Made by a program: the position numbers and the translations under genes. Under the pieces are notes generated by a model, which saw only the letters and a program-made list of their open reading frames with translations, was not told the origin of the DNA and did no database searches. Of a stretch of 21,997 nt of DNA, positions 6,385 through 14,266 are shown one piece after another (position 1 is the first letter of the stretch; every line of letters starts with the position of its first letter). Origin of the DNA: Peptococcaceae bacterium (GTDB lineage Bacteria; Bacillota; DSM-521; Neomoorellales; Neomoorellaceae); NCBI GenBank assembly GCA_003509545.1, contig DOLC01000119.1, positions 1-21,997 on the forward strand, in the 5' to 3' direction.

Positions 6385-8283
6385 CTACTCGTTAACCAGC
6401 AAGTGTTCCAGGGCTTGGGCCACGGTGGCCACTGGGATCACCTGAATGCCCGGGAGGTCCCCGGGGACTTCGGAGGCATTGGCCTCGGGCAGGATAACGC
6501 AACGCATGCCGGCCTGGCGGGCGCCGTAGATCTTTTCAACAATTCCTCCTACGGGTTTTACCTTACCCTGGATGGAGATCTCGCCGGTCACGGCCACATC
6601 CTGCCGCACCGGCCGGCCCTGGACGGCACTGATGATGGCCGCGCATACGGCCAGGCCGGCCGAAGGGCCGTCGATGTTACCCCCGCCGACCACGTTCACG
6701 TGGACGTCGTAGTCCCCCAGGTCCTCCCCGGTGAGGAGACGGAAGACGGCGGCGGCGTTGAACACCGAGTCCCGGGCCATACTCCCGGCGGTCTCGTTGA
6801 AGCGGATGTTGCCCTTCCCCGGGTCACGGGCCGGGAAGGCTACGGCTTCCACTTCCAGGACGGACCCCACAAATCCTGCTACGGCCAGGCCGAAAACGCG
6901 GCCGATCTCCGGCTTCTCCTGGGCTCTGGCGGTGACGAAGGGGGTGAGGCGGGCCGTCTGGGCGACCTCCAGGATGTGCTGCACGGTAATAACCCGGCGG
7001 CGCCGGCCCTTCTTTTGAGATTGCTGGTAGAGGGCCAGGCCGTAGGCGTCGGCCAGGATGCTCACGGCCTTCCGGCCTTCGATGGTATATTCGGCAATGA
7101 GGGACGGCACTGCGGGCTCCAGCTTCACCCCCAGCCGGGCCGCCGCCTCCCGCACAATGGTTTCGATCTGCGCTGGGGTCAGGGGCTCGAAATACACTTC
7201 GGCACACCGCGAGCGCAGGGCGGGGCTCAGCTCTTCGGGATCGCAGGTCGTGGCTCCGATGAGGACGAAATCCGCCGGCGCCCCTTCCTCGAAAAGTTTT
7301 CTTATATATTGGGGCACATTCTCGTCGGCGGGGTCGTAGTAGGAGGAATCGAAGGTGGCCCGCTTGTCCTCCAGCACCTTCAGCAGTTTGTTGAGCAAAA
7401 GAGGGTCCATTTCGCCTATTTCGTCTATGAACAGCACCCCGCCGTGGGCCTCGGTGACCAGCCCCAGCTTGGGCTCCGGCACGCCGCTCTCGGCCAGGTC
7501 CCGCCGGGCCCCCTGGTAGATGGGATCGTGGACCGACCCCAGGAGGGGGTTGGTTACCTCCCGGGGATCCCAGCGGAGGGTGGCGCCGTTAACTTCTATA
7601 AAGGGGGCGTCGGCCTTGAAGGGCGAGCCCTTGACCTTCTTGGCCACCTCCAGGGCCAGCCGGGCTGCCGTGGTCTTGCCCACGCCGGGGGGGCCGTAAA
7701 TCAGGATGTGCTGGGGGAAGGGGGATACCAGTTTGGCCAGGAGGGAGCGCACGGCCCGCTCTTGGCCCACAATCTCCTCCAGGCTCTTGGGCCGCAGGAC
7801 CTCCATGGCCGAGCGGGCCAGCCTGGTCTGTTCCATCTTTTCCAGAATTGCCAGTTTCTTAAGGGTTCGGGCATTTTCCGGGCCTGCGTTTTCCCTCAGG
7901 ATCTGCATACGGATTTCCTGCAGGTACTCCTCATGGCGCTCCTGCATCCTTTCGGCCACCCGGCGTTCCAGGTTGTCTTCTACGGAGCGCCGGGCTATGA
8001 AATCCGCCAGCTCTTCCTGGATTTCGTTTAAGATCTGGGGGATGGCCTCCAGGGAAGGCGCTGCATCGATGGTGGGGTCCTCGTAAACCAGCTTCTGGAG
8101 GGCCAGCACCCGCTCCGGGAGTTTATCCGACTGCAGGTAATCAAGGGCCTCCAGCTTGCTGGCCTTGAGCACCAGTTTATCCGTCCCGTAAATGTCGGCC
8201 AGGATCCCGTACAGGGCGCTGACCTGTCGGGCGAGAAAATCGCCTTCGTCTTTAAAAAGAGCTACTTTAGCTCTCCGGGGCAT
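6385..8283 (-). CDS. lonC: Spore-type Lon family ATP-dependent protease LonC
   Basis: A 632-residue Lon-family protease of the LonC type found in endospore formers. It lacks the N-terminal substrate domain of classical Lon. After a helical, charged N-terminal region (about 1-165) comes an AAA+ module with Walker A YGPPGVGKTT (about 196-205), Walker B VLFIDEIG (283-290) and a sensor segment ending SRC. It is followed by a Lon protease domain with the Ser541 (GPSAG) and Lys584 (GGIVEK) dyad. Both ATPase and protease motifs are intact. ATG8283 lies 6 nt after the rplI stop. Placement between rplI and dnaB, with no gdpP-type gene, differs from the B. subtilis layout. The family name implies a sporulation role, but here it would be expressed with replication and ribosome genes. 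Confidence 0.93.
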   Translation of the reverse strand: MPRRAKVALFKDEGDFLARQVSALYGILADIYGTDKLVLKASKLEALDYLQSDKLPERVLALQKLVYEDPTIDAAPSLEAIPQILNEIQEELADFIARRSVEDNLERRVAERMQERHEEYLQEIRMQILRENAGPENARTLKKLAILEKMEQTRLARSAMEVLRPKSLEEIVGQERAVRSLLAKLVSPFPQHILIYGPPGVGKTTAARLALEVAKKVKGSPFKADAPFIEVNGATLRWDPREVTNPLLGSVHDPIYQGARRDLAESGVPEPKLGLVTEAHGGVLFIDEIGEMDPLLLNKLLKVLEDKRATFDSSYYDPADENVPQYIRKLFEEGAPADFVLIGATTCDPEELSPALRSRCAEVYFEPLTPAQIETIVREAAARLGVKLEPAVPSLIAEYTIEGRKAVSILADAYGLALYQQSQKKGRRRRVITVQHILEVAQTARLTPFVTARAQEKPEIGRVFGLAVAGFVGSVLEVEAVAFPARDPGKGNIRFNETAGSMARDSVFNAAAVFRLLTGEDLGDYDVHVNVVGGGNIDGPSAGLAVCAAIISAVQGRPVRQDVAVTGEISIQGKVKPVGGIVEKIYGARQAGMRCVILPEANASEVPGDLPGIQVIPVATVAQALEHLLVNE

Positions 8284-8289
8284 GGGGCT

Positions 8290-8742
8290 TTAACTCCTTT
8301 CCGCCACTACCTGTACCATTACTTTGGCCTGCACCTCGGGATGCAGGCGCAACACCACCGGATAGGAACCCAGCATTTTGATGGGCTCCTCCAGTTCAAT
8401 TTTACGCCTATCAACCTTGATGTGAAAGGCGTTTTCTATTTCCTGGGCTATTTCTTTATTGGTAACCGAACCAAAAAGTTTGCCTCCTTCGCCGGTCCGG
8501 GCCGTAATCGTTACCGCGGCGCCTTCGAGCTGCCGGGCTATCCTCTGGGCTTCTTCTTTTTCTTTCTGCCGCTTTTTTTCCTCCTGGGCCTTAACCCGGG
8601 AGAGCTCCTCCAGACGGCCTTTGGTGGCCGGAACCGCCAATTGGCGGGGGAAGAGGTAATTGCGGGCGTAACCGTCGGAAACTTCTACTACGCTTCCCTT
8701 GGCGCCCAGTTTGGGTACGTCGCCGGTCAAGATAACCTTCAT
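8290..8742 (-). CDS. rplI: Ribosomal protein bL9
   Basis: A 150-residue bL9, a component of the large ribosomal subunit near the L1 stalk. The N-terminal 23S rRNA-binding domain reads MKVILTGDVPKLGAKGSVVEVSDGY in part (core LGAKGSVVEVSDGYARNYL). It is followed by the long charged connecting helix (VKAQEEKKRQKEKEEA) and the C-terminal domain with TGEGGKLFGSVTNKEIA. Full length. AAGGGGG precedes ATG8742. It lies in the operon between DUF2232 and lonC. Confidence 0.97.
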   Translation of the reverse strand: MKVILTGDVPKLGAKGSVVEVSDGYARNYLFPRQLAVPATKGRLEELSRVKAQEEKKRQKEKEEAQRIARQLEGAAVTITARTGEGGKLFGSVTNKEIAQEIENAFHIKVDRRKIELEEPIKMLGSYPVVLRLHPEVQAKVMVQVVAERS

Positions 8743-8788
8743 CGGGTCTTACCCCCTTGATACAAAGATAGTACTCGGCGTTCCTTTA

Positions 8789-9772
8789 CTAGCTATCCGC
8801 CTCCCGGGGCTTGCGCCATCCCAAGAAGGGGTCGAAGAGCCCCAGGCCTAGTACCACCACGAGGCCGAGGGGAATATTGATCAAGAAGACCATAAGGAAG
8901 GCCGCCTTAAGGAACCACGACCACCTGAGGCGGTGGGCGAAGAAGGTGAGGACGGCCAGGCCGTTGCCCAGGACGAGGGGTAGATAGAGGTAGAGAATGT
9001 TCAGCCCGAAGGTCTTTAGCCAGGCCGCCTCCCGGTAGTCTCCCAGCAGGGTTAAGCCCAGGCCGGCGATAACCCCCCAGAGGGTGTACCAGGGAAGCTG
9101 CCAGTACCGGAAGGGGGGTAGCCGGTGTTCTGAAAGGTTTAGCCTGCGGAGGAGGGTTGCGGCCATCAGATAGTTAATAAAGGCCGTGAACAGAGCCACG
9201 GTGGCCAGCATGGCCGGAAAAAGGCGCCGGAGGTAGTTTACCATGCCCTCAAGGTAGCTCCGGAGCTCTTCCGCCGTCACTCCTTCCCGGGCCATCTGTT
9301 CCAGTATCCCCGACTGCCGGTACATTTCCAGCACGTGTTCCGGCATCTGTTGGAGATCGGACGCCAGGCGGGCCGGGGACCACCCGACCAAGTAAAAGGA
9401 TATAGCTAGGGAGGATAGAAGGGATATTAAGGCCACCGCGGTGCCGGCGGCCACCATGCGGCCGGGGGCCGTCCCCCGCTTAAAGAGGTAGCCGTAAAGG
9501 AGGCCGACGGCCGCGTATTGGGTGAAGAGCAGGAAGGCCCGCACCAATCCTCCCATCAGGGCCACCAGGAGGCCGGCGACGAAGGTGGCCATAGCCCCCG
9601 TACGCAAATCCCGGCGCACCACGAGGACGGTGATGGGGAGCGTCCATATGAGGTTGGTGAAGAGCTGTAAGGGGGGCAGAAAAAGCCCCACCAAGGCCAG
9701 CCCGGCCGCCAGGGCGGCCATCAGGGCACCGTCGGCCAGGGCCGTAGTGTTCTCCCGCCGGCTCACCGCCAT
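8789..9772 (-). CDS. DUF2232 (YybS-like) multi-pass membrane protein
   Basis: A 327-residue integral membrane protein with about eight hydrophobic segments, matching DUF2232 (YybS of B. subtilis). Its fold resembles small-molecule transporter S components, but no substrate is known. One long non-membrane stretch near residues 130-180 carries the motif EHVLEMYRQSGILEQMAREGVTAEEL in part. The order rpsR-DUF2232-rplI is widespread in Firmicutes, so the assignment is also supported by position. ATG9772 has a purine-rich GGCGGGAAGCGAGGGG just upstream. A hairpin at 9823-9848 sits in the gap after rpsR. Confidence 0.88.
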   Translation of the reverse strand: MAVSRRENTTALADGALMAALAAGLALVGLFLPPLQLFTNLIWTLPITVLVVRRDLRTGAMATFVAGLLVALMGGLVRAFLLFTQYAAVGLLYGYLFKRGTAPGRMVAAGTAVALISLLSSLAISFYLVGWSPARLASDLQQMPEHVLEMYRQSGILEQMAREGVTAEELRSYLEGMVNYLRRLFPAMLATVALFTAFINYLMAATLLRRLNLSEHRLPPFRYWQLPWYTLWGVIAGLGLTLLGDYREAAWLKTFGLNILYLYLPLVLGNGLAVLTFFAHRLRWSWFLKAAFLMVFLINIPLGLVVVLGLGLFDPFLGWRKPREADS

Positions 9773-9822
9773 CCCCTCGCTTCCCGCCTGGAACTGAGTC
9801 TTAACGGCCGTGGATAACGAAA

Positions 9823-9848
9823 GAGGGAGCTTTTTGGCCGGCCCCCTC
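9823..9848 (-). terminator. Hairpin between rpsR and DUF2232 (possible attenuator)
   Basis: On the minus strand GAGGGGGC and GCTCCCTC pair over 8 bp with one G-U, separated by a 10-nt loop and followed by TTTCGTT. It could partly terminate or process the transcript and so set ribosomal-protein levels apart from the downstream genes. Confidence 0.4.
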
Positions 9849-9883
9849 CATTAATGGCTGACGACTAGTTCCCTTCCGCCCCT

Positions 9884-10111
9884 TTATTCTACGGTGAAGG
9901 GCAACAGGGCTACCATACGGGCCCTTTTGATGGCCCTCGTGAGCTGACGCTGGTGGCGGGCGCAGTTGCCCGAAATTCTCCTGGGGATGATTTTACCCCG
10001 CTCGCTCATGTACTTGCGCAGGCGGTTTACATCTTTGTAGTCGATATAATCTATCTTATCAACGCAGAAGCTGCAGACGCGCTTCCGACCGCGCTTTCTA
10101 TCCCGCGCCAA
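9884..10111 (-). CDS. rpsR: Ribosomal protein bS18 (zinc-ligand form)
   Basis: A 75-residue bS18, which pairs with bS6 on the platform of the small subunit. The conserved core KIDYIDYKDVNRLRKYMSERGK is present in outline (DYKDVNRLRKY, GKIIPRRISGNC). It keeps Cys13, Cys16, Cys50 and His53 (CSFC ... CARH), a zinc-binding set characteristic of the C+ version of S18. It lies 24 nt downstream of ssb in the operon. Confidence 0.97.
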   Translation of the reverse strand: MARDRKRGRKRVCSFCVDKIDYIDYKDVNRLRKYMSERGKIIPRRISGNCARHQRQLTRAIKRARMVALLPFTVE

Positions 10112-10135
10112 AATCCTTCACGCTCCTCCATCAGG

Positions 10136-10558
10136 TTAAAAGGGAAGCTCGTCTTCTCCCATTTCTACTTCCGTACCCAGATCCCCAAAATCGGAGAAAT
10201 CGTCCATGTCCTGGTTTCCGGAACCGGCGGTCCGGTCTTTGGGCCAGTCTAGGAACCGCACATCTTCGGCCACTACCTCGGTGACCTGACGCCTCTGGCC
10301 TTCGGGCGTCTCATAAGATCTTACCTGCAGGCGTCCTTCCACGGCTACCAGCCGCCCTTTGCCCAGGTGATTGGCACAGGTTTCGGCCAGCTTGCGCCAC
10401 AGGGAAATGCGAATAAAGTCGGTCTCCCTCTCGCCCTGCTGGTTCAGGTAGGGGCGGTCCACCGCCAGGGTGAAGTTGGCTACCGGCACCCCACTGGGCG
10501 TATAGCGTAGCTCTGGGTCCCTAACCAGGCGGCCGATGAGTATCACCCGGTTTAACAC
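10136..10558 (-). CDS. ssb: Single-stranded DNA-binding protein
   Basis: A 140-residue SSB that coats single-stranded DNA at forks and recruits partners. The OB fold starts LNRVILIGRLVRDPELRYTP and includes FTLAVDRPY, followed by WRKLAE. The linker is acidic and ends with the canonical partner-binding tip DELPF. The frame is open up to 10633, overlapping rpsF, but the extra 25 residues are not part of the family. GTG10558 is supported by AGGTGGGAG about 7 nt upstream and by the domain start. Confidence 0.96.
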   Translation of the reverse strand: MLNRVILIGRLVRDPELRYTPSGVPVANFTLAVDRPYLNQQGERETDFIRISLWRKLAETCANHLGKGRLVAVEGRLQVRSYETPEGQRRQVTEVVAEDVRFLDWPKDRTAGSGNQDMDDFSDFGDLGTEVEMGEDELPF

Positions 10559-10616
10559 AGCTCTCTCCCACCTTGTAAGAAAGATCTCTACGCCCTGCAG
10601 GTCGGTTCCGGCAGGA

Positions 10617-10913
10617 CTAGCTCGCCTTTTCATCTAGGCGGGTTATGAGGTAGCGGATAACCTCGTCGGTTATCTTGAAGACCCGCTCCAATTCCTGGGC
10701 AACCGACGACGGCCCCTTAAACTGCAGGAGCACATAGAAACCTTCCCGGAACTTCCGCACCTCATAGGCCAGGCGCTTCTTACCCCATTTGTCTACCTGG
10801 AGCACTTCTGCCCCGTTGTCGGTGATGAGTTTGGTGAACTTATCTACCACCGCCTGGGTTTGTTCGGCGTCCAGGTCGGGCCTGATAACAAACAGGGCCT
10901 CGTAACTGCGCAT
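10617..10913 (-). CDS. rpsF: Ribosomal protein bS6
   Basis: A 98-residue bS6 starting MRSYEALFVIRPDLDAEQ, with the conserved KWGKKRLAYEV block; it forms a complex with bS18 on the 30S platform. It is the first gene of the rpsF-ssb-rpsR-DUF2232-rplI-lonC-dnaB operon. AGGAGG lies about 13 nt upstream of ATG10913, with a second GAGG next to the start. The leader hairpin described separately may mediate feedback by the S6:S18 complex. Confidence 0.97.
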   Translation of the reverse strand: MRSYEALFVIRPDLDAEQTQAVVDKFTKLITDNGAEVLQVDKWGKKRLAYEVRKFREGFYVLLQFKGPSSVAQELERVFKITDEVIRYLITRLDEKAS

Positions 10914-10945
10914 ACCTCACTACACCTCCTCCCTCTGGACTGACT

Positions 10946-10968
10946 CGGCCCCACCCCTCCGGGTGGAG
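10946..10968 (-). promoter_or_regulatory. Candidate S6:S18 ribosomal leader in rpsF 5' UTR
   Basis: On the minus strand CTCCACCC-GGAG-GGGTGGGG forms an 8-bp stem (one G-U) directly followed by CCG. The S6:S18 autoregulatory leader found upstream of rpsF in many bacteria features a stem next to a conserved CCG. Position fits; the full consensus was not tested. Confidence 0.4.
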
Positions 10969-10990
10969 CAGGGAAGCATTTTTCCGGTGT

Positions 10991-11019
10991 ATTATAGCAC
11001 ACCCTCCCCCTGCAGACAA
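10991..11019 (-). promoter_or_regulatory. Sigma-A promoter of the rpsF operon
   Basis: On the minus strand the -35 is TTGTCT (11014-11019), the spacer is 17 nt, and the -10 is a perfect TATAAT (10991-10996). Transcription would start near 10984, giving a leader of about 70 nt before rpsF. Confidence 0.85.
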
Positions 11020-11032
11020 GGGCTCCCTTTGT

Positions 11033-11085
11033 TGAGTTATCCCCGGTTTTTGCAGGGCAGGCCTGCAAGAAGTAGGGATAACTCA
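11033..11085. repeat. Inverted repeat TGAGTTATCCC / GGGATAACTCA upstream of rpsF promoter
   Basis: Perfect 11-bp arms at 11033-11043 and 11075-11085 flank a second perfect inverted repeat (TTGCAGG 11050-11056, CCTGCAA 11062-11068). It lies 14 nt upstream of the -35 of the rpsF promoter. A third copy of the 11-mer is at 160-170. Confidence 0.55.
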
Positions 11086-11122
11086 GCTCAGACAGCGGTT
11101 GACAAGGTAGGACGGTTGATTT

Positions 11123-11155
11123 AGAAAGCCCCCGGCCGCCGGCCGGGGGCTTTCT
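11123..11155 (-). terminator. Terminator of the nfeD-slipin operon
   Basis: A perfect 15-bp inverted repeat with a 3-nt loop (arms 11123-11137 and 11141-11155, GC core flanked by AGAAAG/CTTTCT) lies 12 nt after the slipin stop codon. The symmetrical A/T ends could let it work from both sides. Confidence 0.8.
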
Positions 11156-11167
11156 GACGCGAAACCT

Positions 11168-11920
11168 TTATTTGTCCCGCTTCAATAGTTGCTGGAAGAA
11201 CTCCACGGGAACGGGGAACACTACAATATTGCTCTTATCCGAGGCGATTTCGCTCAAGGTTTGCAGGTAGCGCAGCTGGAGGGAGGCGGGCTCGGCGGAG
11301 ATGATCCGGGCCGCCTGGGCGAGCTTTTCGGCCGCTTGGTATTCACCGTCGGCATGGATGATCTTGGCCCGCCGGTCGCGTTCCGCTTCGGCCTGGGCGG
11401 CCATGGCCCTTTGCATGGTCTGGGGCAGCTCCACATCCCTGATTTCCACTTGGCTCACCTTGACCCCCCAGGGCTCGGTACCCTCATCGATAATCTGTTG
11501 GAGCCGCTGGTTGATCTGCTCCCGTTGGGACAGGAGTTCGTCGAGATCCGACTGGCCGAGGACGCTCCGCAGGGTGGTCTGGGCCAGCTGGGAAGTGGCC
11601 ATGATGTGGTTGACCACTTTGATGACTGCATTGGCGGGGTCTACGACCCGGAAGTAAACCACGGCGTTGACCTTTACGGTAACGTTATCCCTGGTAATGG
11701 CCTCCTGGGTGGGGACGTCCATGGTCACCACCCGCAGGTCTACCTTTTGCATGCGCTCAATGAAGGGTATGAGGAAGAAGAGACCAGGCCCCCTCACCCC
11801 TACATAGCGCCCGAGGCGGAAGATAACGCCCCGCTCGTACTCCTGGACGACCCGTATGGCCGAGGAAAGGACGCTGATAATTACCACTACCAGGGCTACT
11901 AGGGTGATGAGATTCTCCAC
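11168..11920 (-). CDS. Slipin / stomatin-like SPFH membrane protein
   Basis: A 250-residue bacterial slipin with one N-terminal membrane anchor (about residues 4-24), an SPFH/Band-7 domain beginning VVQEYERGVIFRLGRY, and a C-terminal coiled segment rich in Ala, Glu and Arg (AMAAQAEAERDRRAKIIHADGEY in part), which drives oligomerisation. Slipins organise membrane microdomains and usually pair with an NfeD-type protease, as here. The start is GTG11920, with AGGAGAGG about 11 nt upstream and 22 nt after the nfeD stop. The strong hairpin at 11123-11155 ends the operon. Confidence 0.93.
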   Translation of the reverse strand: MENLITLVALVVVIISVLSSAIRVVQEYERGVIFRLGRYVGVRGPGLFFLIPFIERMQKVDLRVVTMDVPTQEAITRDNVTVKVNAVVYFRVVDPANAVIKVVNHIMATSQLAQTTLRSVLGQSDLDELLSQREQINQRLQQIIDEGTEPWGVKVSQVEIRDVELPQTMQRAMAAQAEAERDRRAKIIHADGEYQAAEKLAQAARIISAEPASLQLRYLQTLSEIASDKSNIVVFPVPVEFFQQLLKRDK

Positions 11921-11942
11921 GCTGATGACACCTCTCCTTTCG

Positions 11943-13277
11943 CTATAGCTTTCTTACTTTTAGTTTTAACCCTTCCATGCCGACAACCTGCACCTTTTCA
12001 CCGACTTCCACCGGTTCTTCGCTCTCCGCCTTCCAGCGTTCTCCCTCTATCAGCAGGAAGCCCTCGGGTTTCAGGTCCGTCAGGGCCACCCCGACGGCGC
12101 CGGCCAGGCCTTCCTTCCCGATTACCGCCGGCCGGCGCTGGGCTTTGACCACGGCTCCCAAGAGAAAGGCTACAAACCCGGCCATAGCCAGGGCAGTGAA
12201 GGCTATTAGGTTGGGGCTCACCCGGAAGGCCGGGGGCCCTCCGCTGAAGAGCATAAGGGAACCCAATACGAAGGAGACCAGTCCCCCCGCTGCCAGGAGG
12301 CCGTGGCTGACCACGAAAACCTCGGCCGCCAGGAGCCCTAGACCGAGGAGGAGCAGGGCCAGGCCGCTTAAGTGGGCATTGAGGCTTCCGAGGGCATAGA
12401 GGCCCAGTACCAGGCTGATGCCCCCCACTACTCCCGGAAATACGGCGCCGGGATTGTAGAGTTCGGCCAAAAGACCGATGGTTCCGATGCTCATGAGGAT
12501 ATAGGCTATATTAGGATCACTTATCCCGAACAGCAGCCGCTGAACCGAACTCATGGATACTTCCCGTACGGGGAGGCCGGCCACGTTTAAGACGATTTCG
12601 CGTCCGTCTACCAAGGTGACCCTTCGCCCCTGGAGCAGGGCCAGGAGTTCGGCCCGGTCCGCGGCCCGGAGGTCCACCAGCCCGGCCTGGATGGCCTCAC
12701 CGTCGGTAAAGGACTTGCTTTCCAGCACGGCCAGCTCGGCCTGGGCGGGATCGCGACCCCTCCATTGGGCGATGCTGCGGACCCAGGCAGCTGCATCCTG
12801 GGCCATTTTCTGCTTTTGGGTGTCCGACAATCCCCCGTCGTTGTCTATAGCCACGGGATGGGCGGCACCGATGCGGCTGCCGGGTGCCATGGCGGCCACA
12901 TGGGCGGCTATGGTAATAAAAGTGCCGGCCGAACCCGCCCAGGCTCCTGCCGGGGAAACATATACCACTACAGGCACCCGGGAGTTCAAAATGCTTTCTA
13001 CGATTTTCTGGGTGGTTGCGTACAGGCCGCCGGGGGTGCTAAGCTCAAGGATGACGCAGGTCGCGTTTTCCTCATAGGCCCGCCGGATCCCGTCGTGGAT
13101 ATAGTCGGCCACCACGGGGACAATGGGGCCCTCCACCCGCAGGACGTGTACGGCCGGTGTACCGCCCTCCGGCCCGGGGGATCCGGCTGCCGGAAGGGTG
13201 AAAAGGGTTTGGAATAAAAGGAAAAACAAGAGAAAAAGGTTAAGACTTCTCGCAAAAACGCCCTTCATCGTTCCCAT
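11943..13277 (-). CDS. nfeD: NfeD1b-type membrane serine protease
   Basis: A 444-residue long-form NfeD. It has a signal/anchor segment (about 11-30) and a ClpP-like protease domain (about 40-230) with nucleophile Ser116 in AWAGSAGTF and the likely general base Lys157, 41 residues on as in archaeal stomatin-specific proteases. Four or five membrane segments (about 265-385) follow, then a C-terminal OB-like NfeD domain (GLAGAVGVALTDLKPEG onward). The family cleaves stomatin/slipin C-termini; the adjacent slipin is the expected partner. ATG13277 is preceded by GAAGGATGG; ATG13268 is an alternative. Confidence 0.93.
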   Translation of the reverse strand: MGTMKGVFARSLNLFLLFFLLFQTLFTLPAAGSPGPEGGTPAVHVLRVEGPIVPVVADYIHDGIRRAYEENATCVILELSTPGGLYATTQKIVESILNSRVPVVVYVSPAGAWAGSAGTFITIAAHVAAMAPGSRIGAAHPVAIDNDGGLSDTQKQKMAQDAAAWVRSIAQWRGRDPAQAELAVLESKSFTDGEAIQAGLVDLRAADRAELLALLQGRRVTLVDGREIVLNVAGLPVREVSMSSVQRLLFGISDPNIAYILMSIGTIGLLAELYNPGAVFPGVVGGISLVLGLYALGSLNAHLSGLALLLLGLGLLAAEVFVVSHGLLAAGGLVSFVLGSLMLFSGGPPAFRVSPNLIAFTALAMAGFVAFLLGAVVKAQRRPAVIGKEGLAGAVGVALTDLKPEGFLLIEGERWKAESEEPVEVGEKVQVVGMEGLKLKVRKL

Positions 13278-13368
13278 CCATCCTTCAAAGTCATTTTATC
13301 ATGTTTACAGGCAATACGCCAGGACCTTTTCCGTTAAGGGGCTTTTTACCTGTGGGCCGGGGGGAACG

Positions 13369-13391
13369 AAAAAGGCCCCTTGGAAGGGGCC
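13369..13391 (-). terminator. Terminator of the rubrerythrin gene
   Basis: On the minus strand GGCCCC-TTCCAA-GGGGCC is followed by TTTTT. It lies 40 nt after the rubrerythrin stop and separates that gene from nfeD. Confidence 0.88.
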
Positions 13392-13431
13392 GTATCTTGG
13401 TGGAGGGCAATCCCCGGGGGCGTCCGGTTGT

Positions 13432-14007
13432 TTACTGTACCTTAAGCAGGACTTCGAAAAAGGCGCGGGGGTGATTGCAGGCCGGGCAGGCCTGGGGCGC
13501 CGCCTGGCCCTCATGAAGGTAGCCGCAGTTACGGCACCGCCACGTTACCTTTTCTTCCCGTTCGAAAACGCGCCCCTTGCGGAGGTTGTCCAGAAGGTCG
13601 AGGTAACGCTTCTCGTGTCCCTTTTCTGCTACCGCAATGGCCCGCAACACGGCGGCAATTTCCGGAAAGCCTTCTTTTTCGGCGGTTTCGGCAAAGGAAG
13701 GATACATCTGGGTATGCTCGTGGTTTTCCCCGGCGGCGGCTGCGGCCAGGTTGTCGGCCGTAGTCCCGATAACGCCCGCGGGGAAGGCGGCCGTGATTTC
13801 CACCTCGCCGCCTTCCAAAAACTTAAACAACCGCTTGGCGTGCTCCTTCTCGTTTTCGGCGGTCTCCAGGAAGACGGCGGCTATCTGTTCGTAACCTTCC
13901 TTTTTGGCCTGGCTGGCGTAGAAGGTATACCTGTTGCGCGCTTGGGACTCTCCGGCAAAGGCTACCAGCAGGTTCTTTTCGGTTTGGGTTCCCTTGAGGC
14001 TGGGCAT
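13432..14007 (-). CDS. rbr: Rubrerythrin
   Basis: A 191-residue classical rubrerythrin, a non-haem di-iron peroxidase of anaerobes that reduces hydrogen peroxide. The ferritin-like domain carries the di-iron ligands in FAGESQARNRY, ENEKEHAKRLF and AEKGHEKRY. A C-terminal rubredoxin domain has CRNC...CPAC for the FeS4 site. It accepts electrons from rubredoxin or NAD(P)H systems not visible here. ATG14007 with AGGAG 11 nt upstream is preferred over GTG14019, which overlaps the ribosome site. It has its own promoter and terminator. Confidence 0.96.
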   Translation of the reverse strand: MPSLKGTQTEKNLLVAFAGESQARNRYTFYASQAKKEGYEQIAAVFLETAENEKEHAKRLFKFLEGGEVEITAAFPAGVIGTTADNLAAAAAGENHEHTQMYPSFAETAEKEGFPEIAAVLRAIAVAEKGHEKRYLDLLDNLRKGRVFEREEKVTWRCRNCGYLHEGQAAPQACPACNHPRAFFEVLLKVQ

Positions 14008-14051
14008 GAATAAAGGCACTCCTTTCCTTTTACAACTAATATTTATTATTT

Positions 14052-14080
14052 ATTTTAAGGGAGCCGGGCCCCGGAGTCTA
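14052..14080 (-). promoter_or_regulatory. Promoter of the rubrerythrin gene
   Basis: On the minus strand TAGACT (14075-14080), a 17-nt spacer and TAAAAT (14052-14057). An AT-rich stretch follows (AAATAATAAATATT), the kind of sequence where PerR binds, but I do not see a full PerR box. Confidence 0.5.
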
Positions 14081-14160
14081 GCCAATTTTTCTTGAAGGCG
14101 GAAACAGAGGAAAAGTATAGCACGCGGCAGGGAAGGGGAAGGGCGCCCGGTGAGCCGTTG

Positions 14161-14185
14161 CCGGCCTGACCCTGTAACCGGCCGG
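14161..14185. other. Hairpin in the rubrerythrin/trmI intergenic region
   Basis: CCGGCC (14161-14166) and GGCCGG (14180-14185) can pair around a 13-nt loop. No T-run follows on either strand. The rest of the 14081-14266 spacer holds the trmI start signals and nothing else I can name. Confidence 0.3.
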
Positions 14186-14266
14186 ATTTATATGCTACCA
14201 TAGGGGAAGGTTAACTTAGATGGTAAGGAATATTTTTTTGCCGATAGCGGGAGGCGAGGGAATTTA

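Noticed and set aside
5394..8031. Long plus-strand open frames opposite dnaB and lonC
   Set aside because: They are antisense shadows of GC-rich coding DNA with no recognisable domains, while the minus-strand genes have clear motifs.
10559..10633. Longer SSB starting inside rpsF
   Set aside because: The OB fold begins at GTG10558, which has its own ribosome site; the extension is not part of the SSB family.
11104..11130. Plus-strand promoter TTGACA-17-TAGAAA near 11098-11126
   Set aside because: It would start transcription inside the 15-bp terminator stem and there is no downstream gene on that strand; likely coincidence.
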